64,000 bases of DNA from Asterias amurensis (GCF_032118995.1 NC_092651.1:19576349-19640348); one strand, 5' to 3'; numbered from the stretch's first letter, positions 33,420 to 47,086 are shown. Program-made: numbers and translations. The notes: generated by a model from the sequence alone, not told the origin.

Positions 33420-36400
33420 CCCGGTTTGTTGACAAACGTCATATCTGTACATGTGACCTCCTCATCATGTGACCAACGTAATAATAGCTGGTAACCGCGG
33501 TTAATCGTGGTTTACGAAGGTACTGCGTTTGCGTACCAGCGTCCAACGCCCATAATATGTAAAATAGCTGCTTCAAGTTTTGGTAATGATCCAAGTGATA
33601 TGAAACGCCGATTACATAATGTTGTTTTGAATTGTATTTTAGGTACTATTTAAAGGTTTTTATTATCTTACTCACTGATAGGTGCTTGATTACAAAGAAA
33701 ATCCAAACTTGAAACAGAAAAAAAGGAAAGGTTTTGACTGGTGAGAAAATGAATCAGTTTACAATTGTGAGAAAATGAGTTCCAATGGGGGAAACTCTCA
33801 AATGAGTAGTTTCTCCTTCAAACTGAGCTGGATAGGCCACATATATAATCTAGGGCCAGAAAATAAAGCAGTCCCCTTAACAATTTTATTTCGTTGAAAT
33901 AATGAAATAGACAATGCTATAATGCTATAACGAGTAGTCAATAGTTCATAAGTTGATCATTCATAGAGCAAGGAGCTTGCTGTATGAGTTGATGAACAAT
34001 TATTTCTTCAATTCCCATATAGTGAGTGTGTAATTATATCTTGTGGTCAAGTATAAAAAAAACAAATTGTATGCGCTGGCCCAAATATAAAATGGATTAT
34101 AACCTGATCAGAAAGGCAAACATCATTTACAGTTTATCCCCGCTAATCTATTTGAAGTGAAATTACAGTTTTAAAAATAGAAACTATAAACTCCCCGGCA
34201 TAGGCCCAAATTGGACTATTTTTGACATGGTTAAAAGATGTAGCCTAGATTACCTGCGCTGCTGTTGTTTTTTAAGCATACAGCTTACTTCCCTCTCTTT
34301 TCAAAAAAGCATATAATAAATAGACTAATATTCTAACTTTATATATGCTATATTTTTTAATGAAAAACTGCCACCGTTTGGAAAAACGAGTTTCCAATAT
34401 TCTTCGAATTGGACTTTGATGAAGGATTCAAGTGACCTGCTGCAGCTTGAGTAGAGCATAATGATCTATTTTGGTCATGTATAAATAGACCAGATATGGC
34501 GACCCAAAGATAAAACGGATTTAATCTTCGATAAGAAATGCAAATATCCTTTTGAACAAGCCGTGTTCAAAATCTTGACTCATGACTATTTGGGGTATAT
34601 TTGATGTCTGAGGTGATTCAATACGACCATATTTGGGGGGGGGGGGGCGGTGGCACTGTGGTGAGGTTGCATGAAACACTCAATATTCTTATTTGAAGAC
34701 AAACTCCGATTTTGTTGTTTTGATCCGAAAATTTTATAATTTAATTTTAAATAGACATCACTTTTATCGGGAATGTTACAAGCTTCCATTCAAAAATATT
34801 GCATGAAAATACACCTTAATGGATGGGAACATTTTGTACTCAAAGTGTTGTCACAATACAGTGAAAAGCACCCACGCCGATGACGTAGGCCTATTTCGGA
34901 TTAAAGTGTTTTCATTACCCACAATTTCAATAGTCCGACAATAAATTAAGACCTAACTAAACTTGTTCAATTAATTAATTTATTAAGTGTCCAGTAAAAT
35001 AGCTCAAACATGGCAAAAGTACTAACGCATTCCCCGTTTTAATTTATACTCAACACATACACCGTTCCACTAAGAAATTACCGGAGCTCTTTGAAGTGCT
35101 AAAACCAGTTTCAAGTTACATAACACAAAATATTATATTACAGCATAACATATCTTGGAACTTGTGATATTCATAAACGAAGCACTGGAATTCCATGAAA
35201 GACTTACACAATCAAATACACATGCATCAAAACTATTTGAGGGGTCCATAAGTGGTGCACCATTTTTCAGGTCAAATAAAACTATAGTTTCTGATACGCC
35301 TTTTCAGCGCTTTTGCCATCGTGGAAGCGTTCGATTAGCTTCCCTGGGTCGACCCCGGTCTGTCCGTCAGTATTTTATAAGTTTATATTTCCTCAACCAC
35401 AAGCTATTGTGTCAATCTTTACATCATATGAAAGAACTTTACGTACTCCATAAAAATGGTTGAGTTGGTGACCTTCTCTTGACCTGTTGACTTGTCTTAA
35501 GCAAGGCTATGAAATGAAAAATTTGCTAGGTGTGCCGAATAAACACAAAAACGACCATGAAGCAGCTCTATGAAATTGGGCCGTGCTCTAGCAGCGGTAA
35601 GAGATCTGCTCCAGCAGTGCAAACCTTGTAGGTTCGAATACCACCCATTTTATAAAACACATTGTGTTAGGATTAAAGGGGTTAAGTTTTGATTTAAAAA
35701 ATTAGATGTGTACACCGAACAAGTGTTTGTAAATATACAACCACTACATGTAAAGTTTGTCTTTATAAATCTTTTTCAAAAGAGCCATATACCTAGAAGA
35801 TACTCGTGTATAGTGGTTAAGAAATGCCAGTTTTAGATGTGATAGGCAACCATTATAGAGGGAAACCCCAAACATTCACGTAGGGTCTGAACAATCAATC
35901 CACACGATTCAAGCCTTCGTCCCTAGATTTTAACTGGGGTGCACTAAATGATCACATTCTAAAATTTTCACCATAGTTTGTATTTGTGAATTTTTTATGT
36001 TTGGAGCATTATCAAGGGTTCCAACAGCCGGTGTGGACGTTTTTTATTGTCATATGAGCTAGCAACTATTAGTGTAACTTTTGACATTACAACAATGTGA
36101 GCTCCCCATTTAACTGTTTACATCTGTTTTCATATAAAAGTATTAAAAAAACTTATTATCTTCGCAAGCATATCAATCTGAAAAGTACAAATCAGTTTAT
36201 TTGCAGTAAATGGAATATTATTTCAAACAGCAGTGCAAGATGAAATTTGAATTAGTTCCAGTTTGTAGAACGGAGACCTAATTATAATTTTCGTTCATTT
36301 TTTTTCATCATGACATCATTAGATGTTAGGTCACGCGAATTCAATGCTTATATGTAACCAAAGATATATCTCCTGAACCAAGTGTGATCGAGTCGATAAT

Positions 36401-37790
36401 GTTTGCTCTTTCTTATAGCTTTTTGGTCGGACACTTCCCCCGATGTGCAAAAGTTGCTGTTTCAGTAAAAACAAGTTCCTACGATATGGGCCAAGAGCAA
36501 AGCTATTTCGTTATCCCTTACGTTTTCTGACATCTTGTTCAAAGACAATTTCGACAAGCGTAATTCCACCGACCGAATTCAAAACTTCAAGGAGTCTCAA
36601 AATGGCCTGAATTGTGCACCACTGCATGCATTTTCCTCACTTAAAACGCATGAAAACGGTTTTGAGGTGATATGTACCCATCATTTCTCATACAAAACAG
36701 CTTTTGGAATCGGCTCGGAAATGCGCCCACCGTTTTCCATATCCCACATAGCAGCTTTTTGGAAGCGTCTGGGATAAGCACGCACTATAGCTTATCCATG
36801 CTTACTTACAATGCCTCGAACATTTCTGGAAACAGTTTTCTGATATGCATCCACTTTGTTAGTCAGTATGTTGAAAATCGCTGGAAATGTGCGCCGGCCG
36901 CTTCATAAGTGCTTTAGCAGCACAAGAAATCAATAAGTTTTTTGTTCTGATGACATGTCCCTTACAATACAGCTTTTCAATCTATAGTAACAACACTCTT
37001 TTCGACGATAGCCGAACACCTAGTGTTTGTTTCTACAAACACTAAATTATAGTTGTATTATCATTATATCAGTACAAATTTGAATATGTTTCAGTCTCTA
37101 TATATAGGCTGCTTATATATTCTAATGTTTTTACAATAAACCAAATATTATATTGCATTCATAACAAAGACATAATTATTTAACAAATTAAAATAATAAC
37201 TTTAAAGCTTATAAAACGGAAAGTTTTTACTTGGTAGTTTGTATATAAAGTCTAGATTTCATTTAGTCCACTCGGCTGATGGGGCACTTAGCCAAAACCT
37301 CAACATATAAGATGCACTGAGAACATTCAATGTTATTTTTAAGTACATTTTGTCATCAACTGAGAAATAAATTATTTATAACCTTTTTATTTGAATAAAA
37401 GCCGCGTTTTATCGAACGCTTTCCCTTGGTTTAAAATTAGTGGTTTGTATTGGGTTAATTGTTCGCATGCCGGAAACTTTTAAAAGAAAAAACTAAGTTT
37501 TTTAATTGGTTAGTGGTATATGATTACACCCAATTTATTGTCTCTTTGATTGATGAAGTGGAAAGTTGCGTTTGTAATTAATTTATCGGTTACGATAGGC
37601 TGTTTCGATTTACAGATGACCAAGTATTTCTTACCCTAACTAAATTTGTCCCATCGGACACATGACACGATTTACATGGCTATTCTATTATTAATATTGT
37701 GTAAAAATGATAAAAACAAAATAGCTATAAAAAATTTATGACACAATGTTTTAATATAAACTTCGTACAAAATAAGAGACATAATATACC
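33420..37790. other. Intergenic sequence, no gene seen
   Basis: AT-rich DNA between the divergent flank of the FAXDC2-like gene and the SRCR block. It holds a tRNA-like SINE relic (35495-35650), a G homopolymer at 34631-34643, and otherwise only short frames without recognisable domains. Confidence 0.55.
35495..35650 (+). repeat. MITE-D end fused to tRNA-like SINE head
   Basis: AAGCAGCTCTATGAAATTGG (D-type end, near 35563) is followed at once by a tRNA-like head. The head has an A-box-like AGCAGCGGTAAGAGA and B box GGTTCGAATACC near 35631. It lacks intact stems. Confidence 0.5.
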
Positions 37791-37798
37791 TATTTTTA

Positions 37799-38320
37799 AC
37801 TTAATGTTTACCTTCAACAATCGCGCCGTTGATTGTATGTTTATTTTTTGTTTTTTATCTGAACGGGCTTCTCTCCGGCGTGCAAAGTTCACATTCCTCT
37901 GGATAACTAGATTAACACTTCAAATTAAATTTCACAACAGTTACCGAACGTCATCGCCGTAAATAGTTTGTTGCTGTGATGAATCTCAAGTTCAAAAAGG
38001 TTACAGGCAAAGTATAGCCTACCTTTGGTTTTGGGACCGTTCAATTGTTTTAATTCTATAAAAAATGTATAGACATAAACTAACTATAAAATCTGGCTTA
38101 ATGTTTACCTTCAACAATCGCGCCGTTGAATAATAGATTAACACTTCAAATTAAATTTCACAACAATTACCGAACGTCGTCGCCGTGAATAGTTTGTTGC
38201 TGTGATAAATCCCAAGTTCAAAAAGGTTACAGGCAAAGTATACCTTTGGTTTTGGGACCGTTTATTTGTTTTAATTCTATAAAAATGTATAGAAATAAAA
38301 CTAACAATAAAATATGGAGT
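37799..38320 (+). repeat. Tandem duplication, about 299 and 222 bases
   Basis: CTTAATGTTTACCTTCAACA starts both copies (37799 and 38098). They match to about TATAGAAATAAAACTAAC. Copy 2 lacks about 75 bases found in copy 1 after GCGCCGTTGA. Confidence 0.85.
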
Positions 38321-38912
38321 GGTTTTGACCACCAGGATGAATATTCCGAAATTGGAATACCCATATATGGGAGACCCTTCTCTAACACTTCCCCTAATCC
38401 CCTTCTCTAACACCACATTCCTTATAAGGGAATCATTTCACAAAATGTTATACACAACAGCTGCAGTGCTTCTAACCAAGTAAGTTTTTAACAATCCAAA
38501 AATAACTATAAGTTATTCCCTTCATTTAAAATACTTTTTACAAACAAAAACACACAGTGCTTACACACGTCGGTGTTTGGGTAAAAATCAAAATTAATAT
38601 TCTTTATCCCCGATGCAAATTTAACATTTCTTAAAACAAAAACACATTGACAATAATTATGTGTGTGTGTGTTCCATTTAAAGTGTGAATTATAATGATT
38701 AAAGCATGCAACCAACAAAAGATTGCTCTCACGATAATCCACTTTGAAGAAGAAAAAACACATCAATATTACATAACACTTTACCTTCATAGAATATTAA
38801 TTGTTTTAATTTTGAAAATGTATAGCCTGAGGTCAGGAGTGTCAAGTGTCTGAGTGCAACGCTTTGAAATGCCCTGAGTGTGAATTGAGATTATCAATTG
38901 AATTGAATTTAA

Positions 38913-39303
38913 TTAAAGGAACACGTTGCCTTGGATCGGTCGAGTTGGTCTTTGAAAAGCGTTTTGTGACCGTTTGTTATAAAATGCATATGGTTAGAAA
39001 GATGATTTAAAAGTAGAATACAATGATCTACACAAATAAGCCTCACAATTGCGTGGTTTTTTTTTTACCTCGTCCAATAACACGGTCGGCCATTTATGGG
39101 AGTCAAAATTTTGACTCCCATAAATGGCCGACCGTGATAGTTCGCGACGTAAAAAGAAAACCGTGCAATTTTGAGTGATACTTGTGTGGATCATTATATT
39201 CTACTTTTAAAACATCTTTCTAACCGTATACATTTCATAACAAACGGTTTCAAACGCTTTTTATAGACCAACTCGTCCGATCCAAGGCAACGTGTTCCTT
39301 TAA
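38913..39303. mobile_element. Long foldback MITE family C, TTAA flanks
   Basis: This is a nearly perfect palindrome of about 385 bases. It starts TTAA then AGGAACACGTTGCCTTGGAT and ends with its complement and TTAA. The centre is GGGAGTCAAAATTTTGACTCCC. It sits in the 3' flank of SRCR copy 1 and is absent from the matching place by copy 2 (around 49455), so it inserted after the duplication. Confidence 0.85.
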
Positions 39304-39574
39304 GCCAGAGGCAATTGTCTCTATATGCCCCGGTAGTCCATTGCCTGTCTGCTCTTTGGTTACTCTCGTACAAGTTCCTCTCTTAGAAGTGTCCTTAAGT
39401 AAAAACTGCCTCGTCCTTATTTCGCCAAAAGGCCTGTCAACAACTCTGGTATCGCACCATTTGCGGCAAAAATCAGCCAACGTGGATGATGAAAAACTCA
39501 ATGACAAGTGCATGCAGCTAGCAACCTTTATTCCGAAGTCGCGGTCTTCAGGTACTTAGAATCTAAACTTCAGT

Positions 39575-42500
39575 TCACTCTCTTACTTGTTCTGATTTGA
39601 TTGTGTCATCATAAGATGGCGGCGGACAGTTTGGCAAGTCAGTACCCTCATTACTGGGAGGTGGGTACTGCGGGGGTCCCCCAATTGGGTAAGGGTTTGG
39701 TTGGGATAGGGGAAACATCCCTCCCGGTGGAGGGTACTGTGATGGTCCCCCTGGATAAGGGTCTGGTTGGGATGGGGGTATCATCCCAGAAGGAGGCGGG
39801 TACTGCGCGGGTTCCCCGGTTGGGTAAGGATTTTTCTGGGATGGAGGGGGGTACTGCGGGGGTCCCCCAGTTGGGTAAGGGTTTGGCTGCGATAGGGGCA
39901 ACGTCCCTCCTGGAGGGGGTCGCTGAGGTGCCCCTTGGTAAGGAGAAGGATAATACTGGGGCATCATTTGTCCAGCCTGACTATTAGGAGGGTACATTTG
40001 CTGTGAATTTGGGAAAGCACTTCCTGCTGGAGGAGGATGCTGCCCCACTTGATAGTTAGGGGGCACCATTTGGAAGTTCTCCTCAGTATTCGGGATGTGG
40101 TTATTCCGTCTTTGCTGTAGCTGGCTTCTTTTCATCCAGCGTACTATCCCTGAGATGGAAATGACGATCATACCAATGACTCCAACAATAACGACGGTGG
40201 GCATTCTATTTGGGCGGCTGGTGGGGATGCTATCGTCTCCTGAATCCCACGTGTTATCATACTGATCAAATTGGTTATCATCCTGATCAATTAATTGGTC
40301 ATCGTTGAAACCATTGCCGACACCACCACCGCTGTTATCGTTACCTGTGGTTGGAATGATGAGAATGAAAAAAAATGTTATAAACAAAATTCACATAAAC
40401 TTTTATCTTCATCGGTTACTCGACAGTTTACAAATACATGTTCTTTTTGCTTGTCCCCTTCATTGCATCTGGAGAAGGATTTGTTGCTTCGGAAGCTAAG
40501 CTTAAATGCAGTTTTCTCATGTTAGTTGGTCCATGGAGCCATGGTTGGTCTAAAGCGCTAAATACTTACATTGTTTTATCTATCATTCATAGATACCTTT
40601 TGGATCAAAAAGTATCAACACTTTTAGGTCAAAGAGTGAAATAGGTTCAAAAATTGAAATTGTTAATCGAATTCTTTCGGAATCAAAGTGTGTTGAATCG
40701 GTTTTCAACTTGTGGTTTAAACCCGCCGAGGCCTGGTTCTTGATAATTTGTCTCGACTTCGCCTCGGTAAAATGATCAAGAACCAGGCCTCATTGGGTTT
40801 AAACCACTAGTTGAAAACCTCTTCACCACACAATGATTCCCTTAGACTAACAGTAACGCGGCTGTTTAAATAAATGAAATATCCTTGAAGAAGTGTTCAT
40901 TCAAATCAAGAGGCATGGAATGAAAGTACATGTGTAGAATTTATTGATATCAATGCATTCATGATGGATTATAGACCCACACTATAGACACTACATCATT
41001 ATGACAAAATTTCGGTTTCCCCATAATATGGGAATCAGTTTCCTGTGCTCAATTTTATAGCGCTGCTTAAGCACAATTTTTCACAGTGGCATTTTATGAT
41101 GCGTGTGATGTACTATTTCGCTAGTGCAGATTGTATCGGTTGCGTGTGATGTGTCAGTGCGCGTTTATAGGATGCGTGTGACACATTTGCATAACTTTAG
41201 TAATAGGTTTATTACTTTGATTATTTGCAAATAAATTGCTGTGGAACAAAGCTATCTTGATCACTTTTAAAACTTCAAATTATCTAGTAGTTGTTAGAGC
41301 ACTTGCCTTTATCATCACATTTGACACCGGCTAGGTCGCTGATATGGCATTTAGTGTCATACTTGCAGTCAAGCAATCTCGTCTCATTACCGATACATTC
41401 GACGCTGTCCATGGCGACAGATTTAAAAGCTGTCAATACTGCAAGGAATTCCATCTCTGCAGTTATAACGGCTTTGGATAAACCCCCAAAGCCAAGCTGA
41501 CCACACACTACCTGTTGTTGTTAAGTAAAAATATTGAAGACAACAAATATTATGTTATAACTCAAAGGTAATTACTCAAAATAATTATTAGCATAAAACC
41601 TCACTTGGTAACTAGTAATAGGGACAGGTTGATAGTATAAAACATTCTGAGAAACGGCTCCCTCTGAAGTGACGTAGTTTTCGAGAAAGAAGTAATTTTC
41701 CACGAATTTGATTTTTAGACCTCAGATTTAGAACTTGAGGTCTCGAAATCAAGCATCTGAAAGCACACAACTTTGTGCGACTACAGGTGTTTTTTCTTTC
41801 ATAGTTATTTCGCAACTCCGACGACAAATCGAGCTCAAATTTTCACAGGTTTGTTATTTTATGCATCTGTTGAGATACACCAAGTGAGTAGACTGGTCTT
41901 TGACAATAGACTGATCCATTACGCCCCGCCTTCTTACCAGTTGACCAATCACAGCCGCGAAACCCGATCACCATTAGTGCAAAGATCACCAAACGGTTCA
42001 AATGGTGATCAGATTTCGCGGTTGTGATTGGTCAATGATAATTGGGCCTGGCCTAATGAATCGGTGTATTACCAACTGTCTTTAATTGACATGATGGACC
42101 AGGGTACATAAGTAAAAGAATGATCTGTATATAGATAGTGGCTTGAGATGGCCAAGCAGTTGAAAACACCAGACTCACATACTTGAGACTCACTCTCAAG
42201 CCCCTGTTGTATGATTTGTAAAGCGTTACCAGTTTGTCACAGTTTGTTGTAGCCGAGTTTTAAAACACGTGCTCAGCATATCTTGATGTGCCAAAAATTA
42301 GTCTCGTCACTTTTTCCCATACGGAGCCGTCTCAAAATCAGGACCCAAACTCTGGTAAAATCTACAAACTGATATCTGATTTGGGACATAAAGTACTAGA
42401 AATTTGCCTCAGGATGTCTGAACAGATCGGGGTTCTAAAAAATAAAAAATAAACAAAAGATCAAAGTATACCTTTGCATTAAAATCGTCCCATGTGTAGC

Positions 42501-44374
42501 TGGTACAGATAACTCCCCACTCGAGGGTACCGTCATTGTCGAAACAGATCAAGACAACTCCTTGACGTGTCCCAGTTCTCCAGCCATCTAGCAGAGATAC
42601 ATCTCCAATCACTGGAGGCAGAACAATAAACAAGTCATAAATATAGGAATTGTTGGTGGTGGTGGGGGGGGGGGGGGGTTCTAAAATCAGTATGCACTTG
42701 GCATAAGGGTGCACCGAGACTCTGACTCAAGATAAGTTTCAACATTTTGTTGGGACCTGATTTGGACTTGACAAACTTACCTTGGGATTTGACTTGAGTA
42801 GGATTATGTGAAAGACTTGAGAAATGACATCTGAGTCGGGGCTCATCTGATGCCAAGTTTCAACATTTTGAGACTACGACTTGACCATCCTTGGGATTTG
42901 ACATGAGAAATTATATAAATATACTTGAGAAATGACTAATGAGACTTGCCTTTTTATATGGGAGGTGACTGGAGAAGTGCCCCATTGAGTTGACACTGGT
43001 CCTAGACTTGGGACCCGACAGTGGTCCTATAAGTCTTTTGACTTAATTCAAGTCTTAGATCGCGGTTATTCTTCTGCATCCCAGCCACGAAAACGACCCA
43101 CACTATCTCTCAAGTGCCTTAACTCGCAATCTAAGACTTGACCCCCTGCGTATTATGTATATTCATGTATTCAAAGATCGATTTGATCGTAGGCTAAATG
43201 ACGAAGGTTGGTCACAAGAGGGCGCTATTTGTAGCGGCTGTCAGGACGACTAAAAAGCCAAGATCGAAGACTTAGAACCAAGTATAAATAAGTCTTGGAA
43301 CTTGGCACTGGCCCTGACTGACTTGGGAGTTAACTTGAGACAGGTCCTAGATCACTTGACTCGGACCCTGGAAGAATTGTGACTTTACTATAGAGACTGG
43401 GCCCACAAGTTTTTTTCACTTGACTTGAGAAAGGTTTGTTATTTTATGCACTATTGGGATACACCAATTGAGAGTACTGGTCTTTGACAATATTACCAAA
43501 GGTGTCCAAAATGTAAGTTTATAAGTAATCCCAATAATACTTACCGTCGCATTCATCACTTTTTGTTGAATTTCTCTCAGCATTTGAAAGTGCTGTGTAG
43601 ATAAAAAAAAAATGTTTCGATAAAAAAATTAATTACGAAGCTAGTAACTTGGTAAGTTTTTCAGTTATAAAATAAAGTGCCTTCCTTGTTTCTGCAAAAT
43701 AAAGTAAGGACTCGCATGTGGCAGATGCAGCTAGGAATTCATACAAGGTTAACAATTGTTTCGATATTTAATTAGGAAGCTAGCTGCGCATGTACTTTTT
43801 TGAGGTATAACAACCCGTTGACGTGCCCTTCAGGGTTTTACAAATGAAAAATATTAGGACTCGCATGTGGTAGATCGTAGCTAGAAATTCTCATGATGTC
43901 ATTTCATGTTAAAACGGTTCCATATTTTGTTCAAACCAAACCTGAATTCATCAAGCACTTACTCGAGAAGGCTAGACTGGCAAAACTCTCAAAATTAGCT
44001 TAAAACAGCAATGATAACTGGAATCATGTTTTCAAAAGATCTACCTGGCAGGTAGATATATGGTGTTAGCGCAAACCAAATATATTAAGTAGGATTTGAA
44101 ACTTTGCATGGTGGAAATTCGATATGGAAAGGCTTGCGGTAACACCATGAAATAACTATCTCTAAAATGAGTTTGGGGTGGTTCTGAAAAGAACTGTTGG
44201 CTTCTTACTTCAAGTTGAAACCAACGTTTCTTTTCAAATATTTCTTGATACCTCACCATGCAATGCCTCAAATCCCTTCTTTTTTTTTTTAACAATGTTT
44301 AACTTACTTATCTGAAATATGAGCAACACAGAGATTGCCAAAAGAAATGGCGTCGATAAGTGCTGTCCAGCCAT
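39575..44374 (-). CDS. SRCR-domain membrane protein with PPxY proline-rich tail, copy 1
   Basis: Five exons on the minus strand: 44308-44374, 43545-43592, 42472-42611, 41307-41511 and 39575-40344. They give 409 residues in continuous phase. Order: signal peptide (MAGQHLSTPFLLAISVLLIF), short stalk, one group-A-like SRCR domain (VIGDVSLLDGW to LAGVKCDD) split over two exons, and an Asp/Gln-rich juxtamembrane stretch. Then come one membrane helix (TVVIVGVIGMIVISISGIV), a basic stop-transfer and a proline-rich cytoplasmic tail of about 165 residues. The tail has PPNY, two PPQY and a final PPSY motif. The domain keeps the six SRCR cysteines plus an extra one (LICFD). The intron after exon 4 uses a GC donor. 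SRCR receptors in echinoderms are expressed in immune cells, so a surface receptor role is likely but inferred. The combination with this tail is not one I recognise. Confidence 0.88.
40701..40818. mobile_element. Foldback element family K
   Basis: The arms GTTTTCAACTTGTGGTTTAA...GAGGCCTGGTTCTTGAT and ATCAAGAACCAGGCCTC...GGTTTAAACCACTAGTTGAAAAC are reverse complements of about 44 bases. Between exons 4 and 5 of SRCR copy 1. Confidence 0.7.
41563..41912. mobile_element. MITE family B, both tips missing
   Basis: Internal B sequence in reverse orientation, from GGTAATTACTCAAAATAATT to GACTGGTCTTTGACAAT. The TTAA tips are gone. In the intron between exons 3 and 4 of SRCR copy 1. Confidence 0.7.
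41941..42035. repeat. Inverted repeat TTGACCAATCACAGCCGCGA
   Basis: The arm TTGACCAATCACAGCCGCGAAA pairs with TTTCGCGGTTGTGATTGGTCAA, and the inner GATCACCATT pairs with AATGGTGATC, around a short centre. It is a small foldback element. Confidence 0.65.
42100..42260 (+). repeat. SINE relic in SRCR copy 1 intron
   Basis: It contains GATGGCCAAGCAGTTGAAAA (A-box-like) and TGTTGTATGATTTGTAAAGC. The same phrases occur in copy 2 at 51930-52165, so the SINE predates the gene duplication. Confidence 0.5.
42664..42677. repeat. G homopolymer
   Basis: A run of G interrupted once, just upstream (minus-strand sense) of the copy 1 exon 3 acceptor region. Confidence 0.8.
43428..43512. mobile_element. MITE family B, end fragment
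   Basis: TTTGTTATTTTATGCA and ACTGGTCTTTGACAAT, then ATTACCAAAGGTGTCC, match the right end of family B. Confidence 0.5.
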
Positions 44375-46182
44375 GATGAGTGATATGACGACTCGCTAGA
44401 TTAGGTCAGTGGCTGGCTAGTGTTGAGTCCCTTCCCGATAATAATTCCAGCACCACTTGATAAATATCAGCTAGTTTCTGTTCAGAAAAAAAAAGAATGA
44501 AAAGTTTCAATTGGTGAATGGACAATTAATTAGTCTGAAACTTTCATGGCGCAACATTGAAAACACACGCATACTTTAACCAGATTATTCTGGTTTAGTG
44601 AAAGTGCTGATGTGGTTTGCTGATGTGGTTTTTTGCTTACGTTATAGTTTTTAAACAGTAATTCAGTTCGATAGTTATTTTTGTCCCTTCCTGTTTTTTG
44701 TTTAATATGGTATACTTAAAAATAAGAAAATAGGTTACTTGATGACGTGGCTAAATCCTTTCTGTGACGTCTTTAAATAATATATTTATGAGCTATTCCC
44801 GACAATTCTTCTAGGATGTGTCGATTAAGGGAATGACAAATAATTGTTTTTCTAAACCATTCACTTCTGTTTATAGTATAAAGAGGATAAAGCCGTTGAA
44901 GAACGTCTTTGTGGGTTTCGGGTAATCTATGTAGCAACTTTTCTGGAAGTTGTTTTCAAAATGTTAAGATCGTTCTATTTTCTCAATGAAATATTGCTGC
45001 AAGAACAAATTGAGAAATCTTAGCACTTTTACAAAATAAGTAACCAGTCTTCTGCTATCCATTTGTTATCAAAACAATTACACATGTTATACTCAAAAAT
45101 ATTATTGCAACATAATATCAAGGAGAAGTTGGCCTTTAAGGGGGCTATAGGGTGCCTACACACCGTTTCAGATGATTCATTATTGAGAAAGCTGACCCCC
45201 CCCCCCCTTAAACTGTTACTCATATCCAGCCAAAAGAGAAGGGGACATATATGTTTGTACCTTTTTCCTCAATCCCAGCCAGAAAAAAAGGAAGGAATTG
45301 AATTTTTAATCACTTGTTCCTCAATTACAGACAAAAATATAAGTATTTTTGTTCCTTTTTTTTTCTGAGTGCATATTGCCTGTGTTTATTTAACTACTAA
45401 AACAAGGAAAATATTCCTTTTTGTGCTCACAAATAACTGTAGAAATCTTTTAATAGTCCCACAAAAAGAAACCAAATTATTAAAATTTAAGGCATGCTTC
45501 TTGAAATTTTTGAGAACAAATTGAATTGCTTTATAATCCTGCTTTGAAAGCAATGTTCGGACTGTAAATTTAAAACCCAAACTAAAAAAAATGCAATTAA
45601 AAACGTACCTCTTTTTCTATCATGGAAATTTTAGCTTCTTCTGGATCCCTGTTTTCTAGTTTTTACCATTTTATATTTCTCTTATTCAATGTTTAACATA
45701 ATTTTCTTGTAATGCCACACAATTCAACGTTTTGCTACCTAGGTGCTGCCAGTTGATTTTTTAATACAAAAATAATGTATTTATCTTTACTAGCGGGTCC
45801 CGCTAATGTTTCGCGCTGTTTCGGTTTCACAAAACACTAAGATTGATCTTAACTTTGTATCAATCTTAATTTGCTAAAGCAAAGAGTGACGTCGCAATAC
45901 CAACTACCCTGTCCTTGTTTGTGAGTTGGAACCATATAGAAGTTAATTGTATCCTCAACTATAGGATTTGAAGGATTTTTCTTCAGAAAATCATGCAGTT
46001 ATATAAATCTCTTTGGCATGTTGGATGTATACATACTAAACCATACAGACATCATCACTGTCCGTACTGTATTATAGGTGATTATTTACCAGTGTTTATA
46101 ACATGCTTCAAAGCTAAGAAGTGTGCCAAACTTTGCATTATCTTACAATATATTTTAAAATATCACATCGCAACATGTTAGC

Positions 46183-46556
46183 TTAAAAGGAAGGTACATG
46201 TTTGGTAATTACTCAAAACAAATATTAACTTAAAAACTGACTTGGTAACGAGCATTAGAGAGCTGTTGATAGTATAAAACATTGTGGGAAACGGCTCCCT
46301 CTGAAGTAGCATAGATTTTGAAAAAGGTAATTTCTCACTCAAATAATAAAAGACTTCTAGCCAGAAATCTTTTATTCCTATCTGAAAGCACACAAATTCG
46401 TCCAACAAGGGTGTTGTTTCTCTCATCATTTTCTTGCAACTTCGACGACCAATTGAGCTCAAATTTTGACAGGTTTTTAAGATTATGCTTATGTTGTGAT
46501 ACACCAAGTGAGAAGACTGGTCTTTGACAATTACCAAACGTGCACCTTCCCTTTAA
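46183..46556. mobile_element. MITE family A, full length
   Basis: It begins TTAAAAGGAAGGTACATGTTTGG and ends CCAAACGTGCACCTTCCCTTTAA. The interior matches 18709-19082 in reverse, including the AGACTTCTAGCCAGAAAT hairpin. Confidence 0.8.
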
Positions 46557-46640
46557 AGAGACAGATATTGAAGTATTGACTGAGCATAAACCATATTTTG
46601 CTTTGTTTTCACTGACCACAAAACCAATACAGCCTTCCTT

Positions 46641-47033
46641 TTAAAGGAAGTGGACACTATTGGTAATTACTCAAAATAATTATTAGCATTAAACCTTTCT
46701 TGATTACTAGTGGTGAGAGGTTGATAGTGTAAAACATTCTGAGAAACGGCTCCCTCTGAAGTGACAGAGTTTTCCGGAAAGAAGTAATTTTCAACAAATT
46801 TGATTTCGAGACCTCAGATTTAGACTTTGATGTCTCAAAATCAAGCATCTGAGAGTACACTTTGTGTGACCATGGTGCAAAAAGGGTGTTTTTTTCCTTT
46901 CATTAATATCTCGCAACTTCGACGACCGATTGAGCTCAAATATTTACAGGTTTATTATTGTATGCATATGTTGAGATACACTAAGTGTGAAGATTGGTCT
47001 TTGACAATTACCAATAGTGTCCAGTGTCTTTAA
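46641..47033. mobile_element. MITE family B, full length
   Basis: TTAAAGGAAGTGGACACTATTGG at the left and CCAATAGTGTCCAGTGTCTTTAA at the right, with the typical interior in reverse orientation. Confidence 0.8.
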
Positions 47034-47086
47034 GGAAATTAATGTATACGTTTTGGTATCACTCTTCAATGAATGCAAATAGAGCC

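Noticed and set aside
35580-35650. Possible tRNA gene with B box GGTTCGAATACC
   Set aside because: No consistent cloverleaf and it is joined to a MITE end; best read as a SINE head.
39601-39987. 128-codon plus-strand open frame opposite the SRCR copy 1 tail exon
   Set aside because: It is the antisense shadow of the proline-rich exon; the codon bias comes from the repeat on the other strand.
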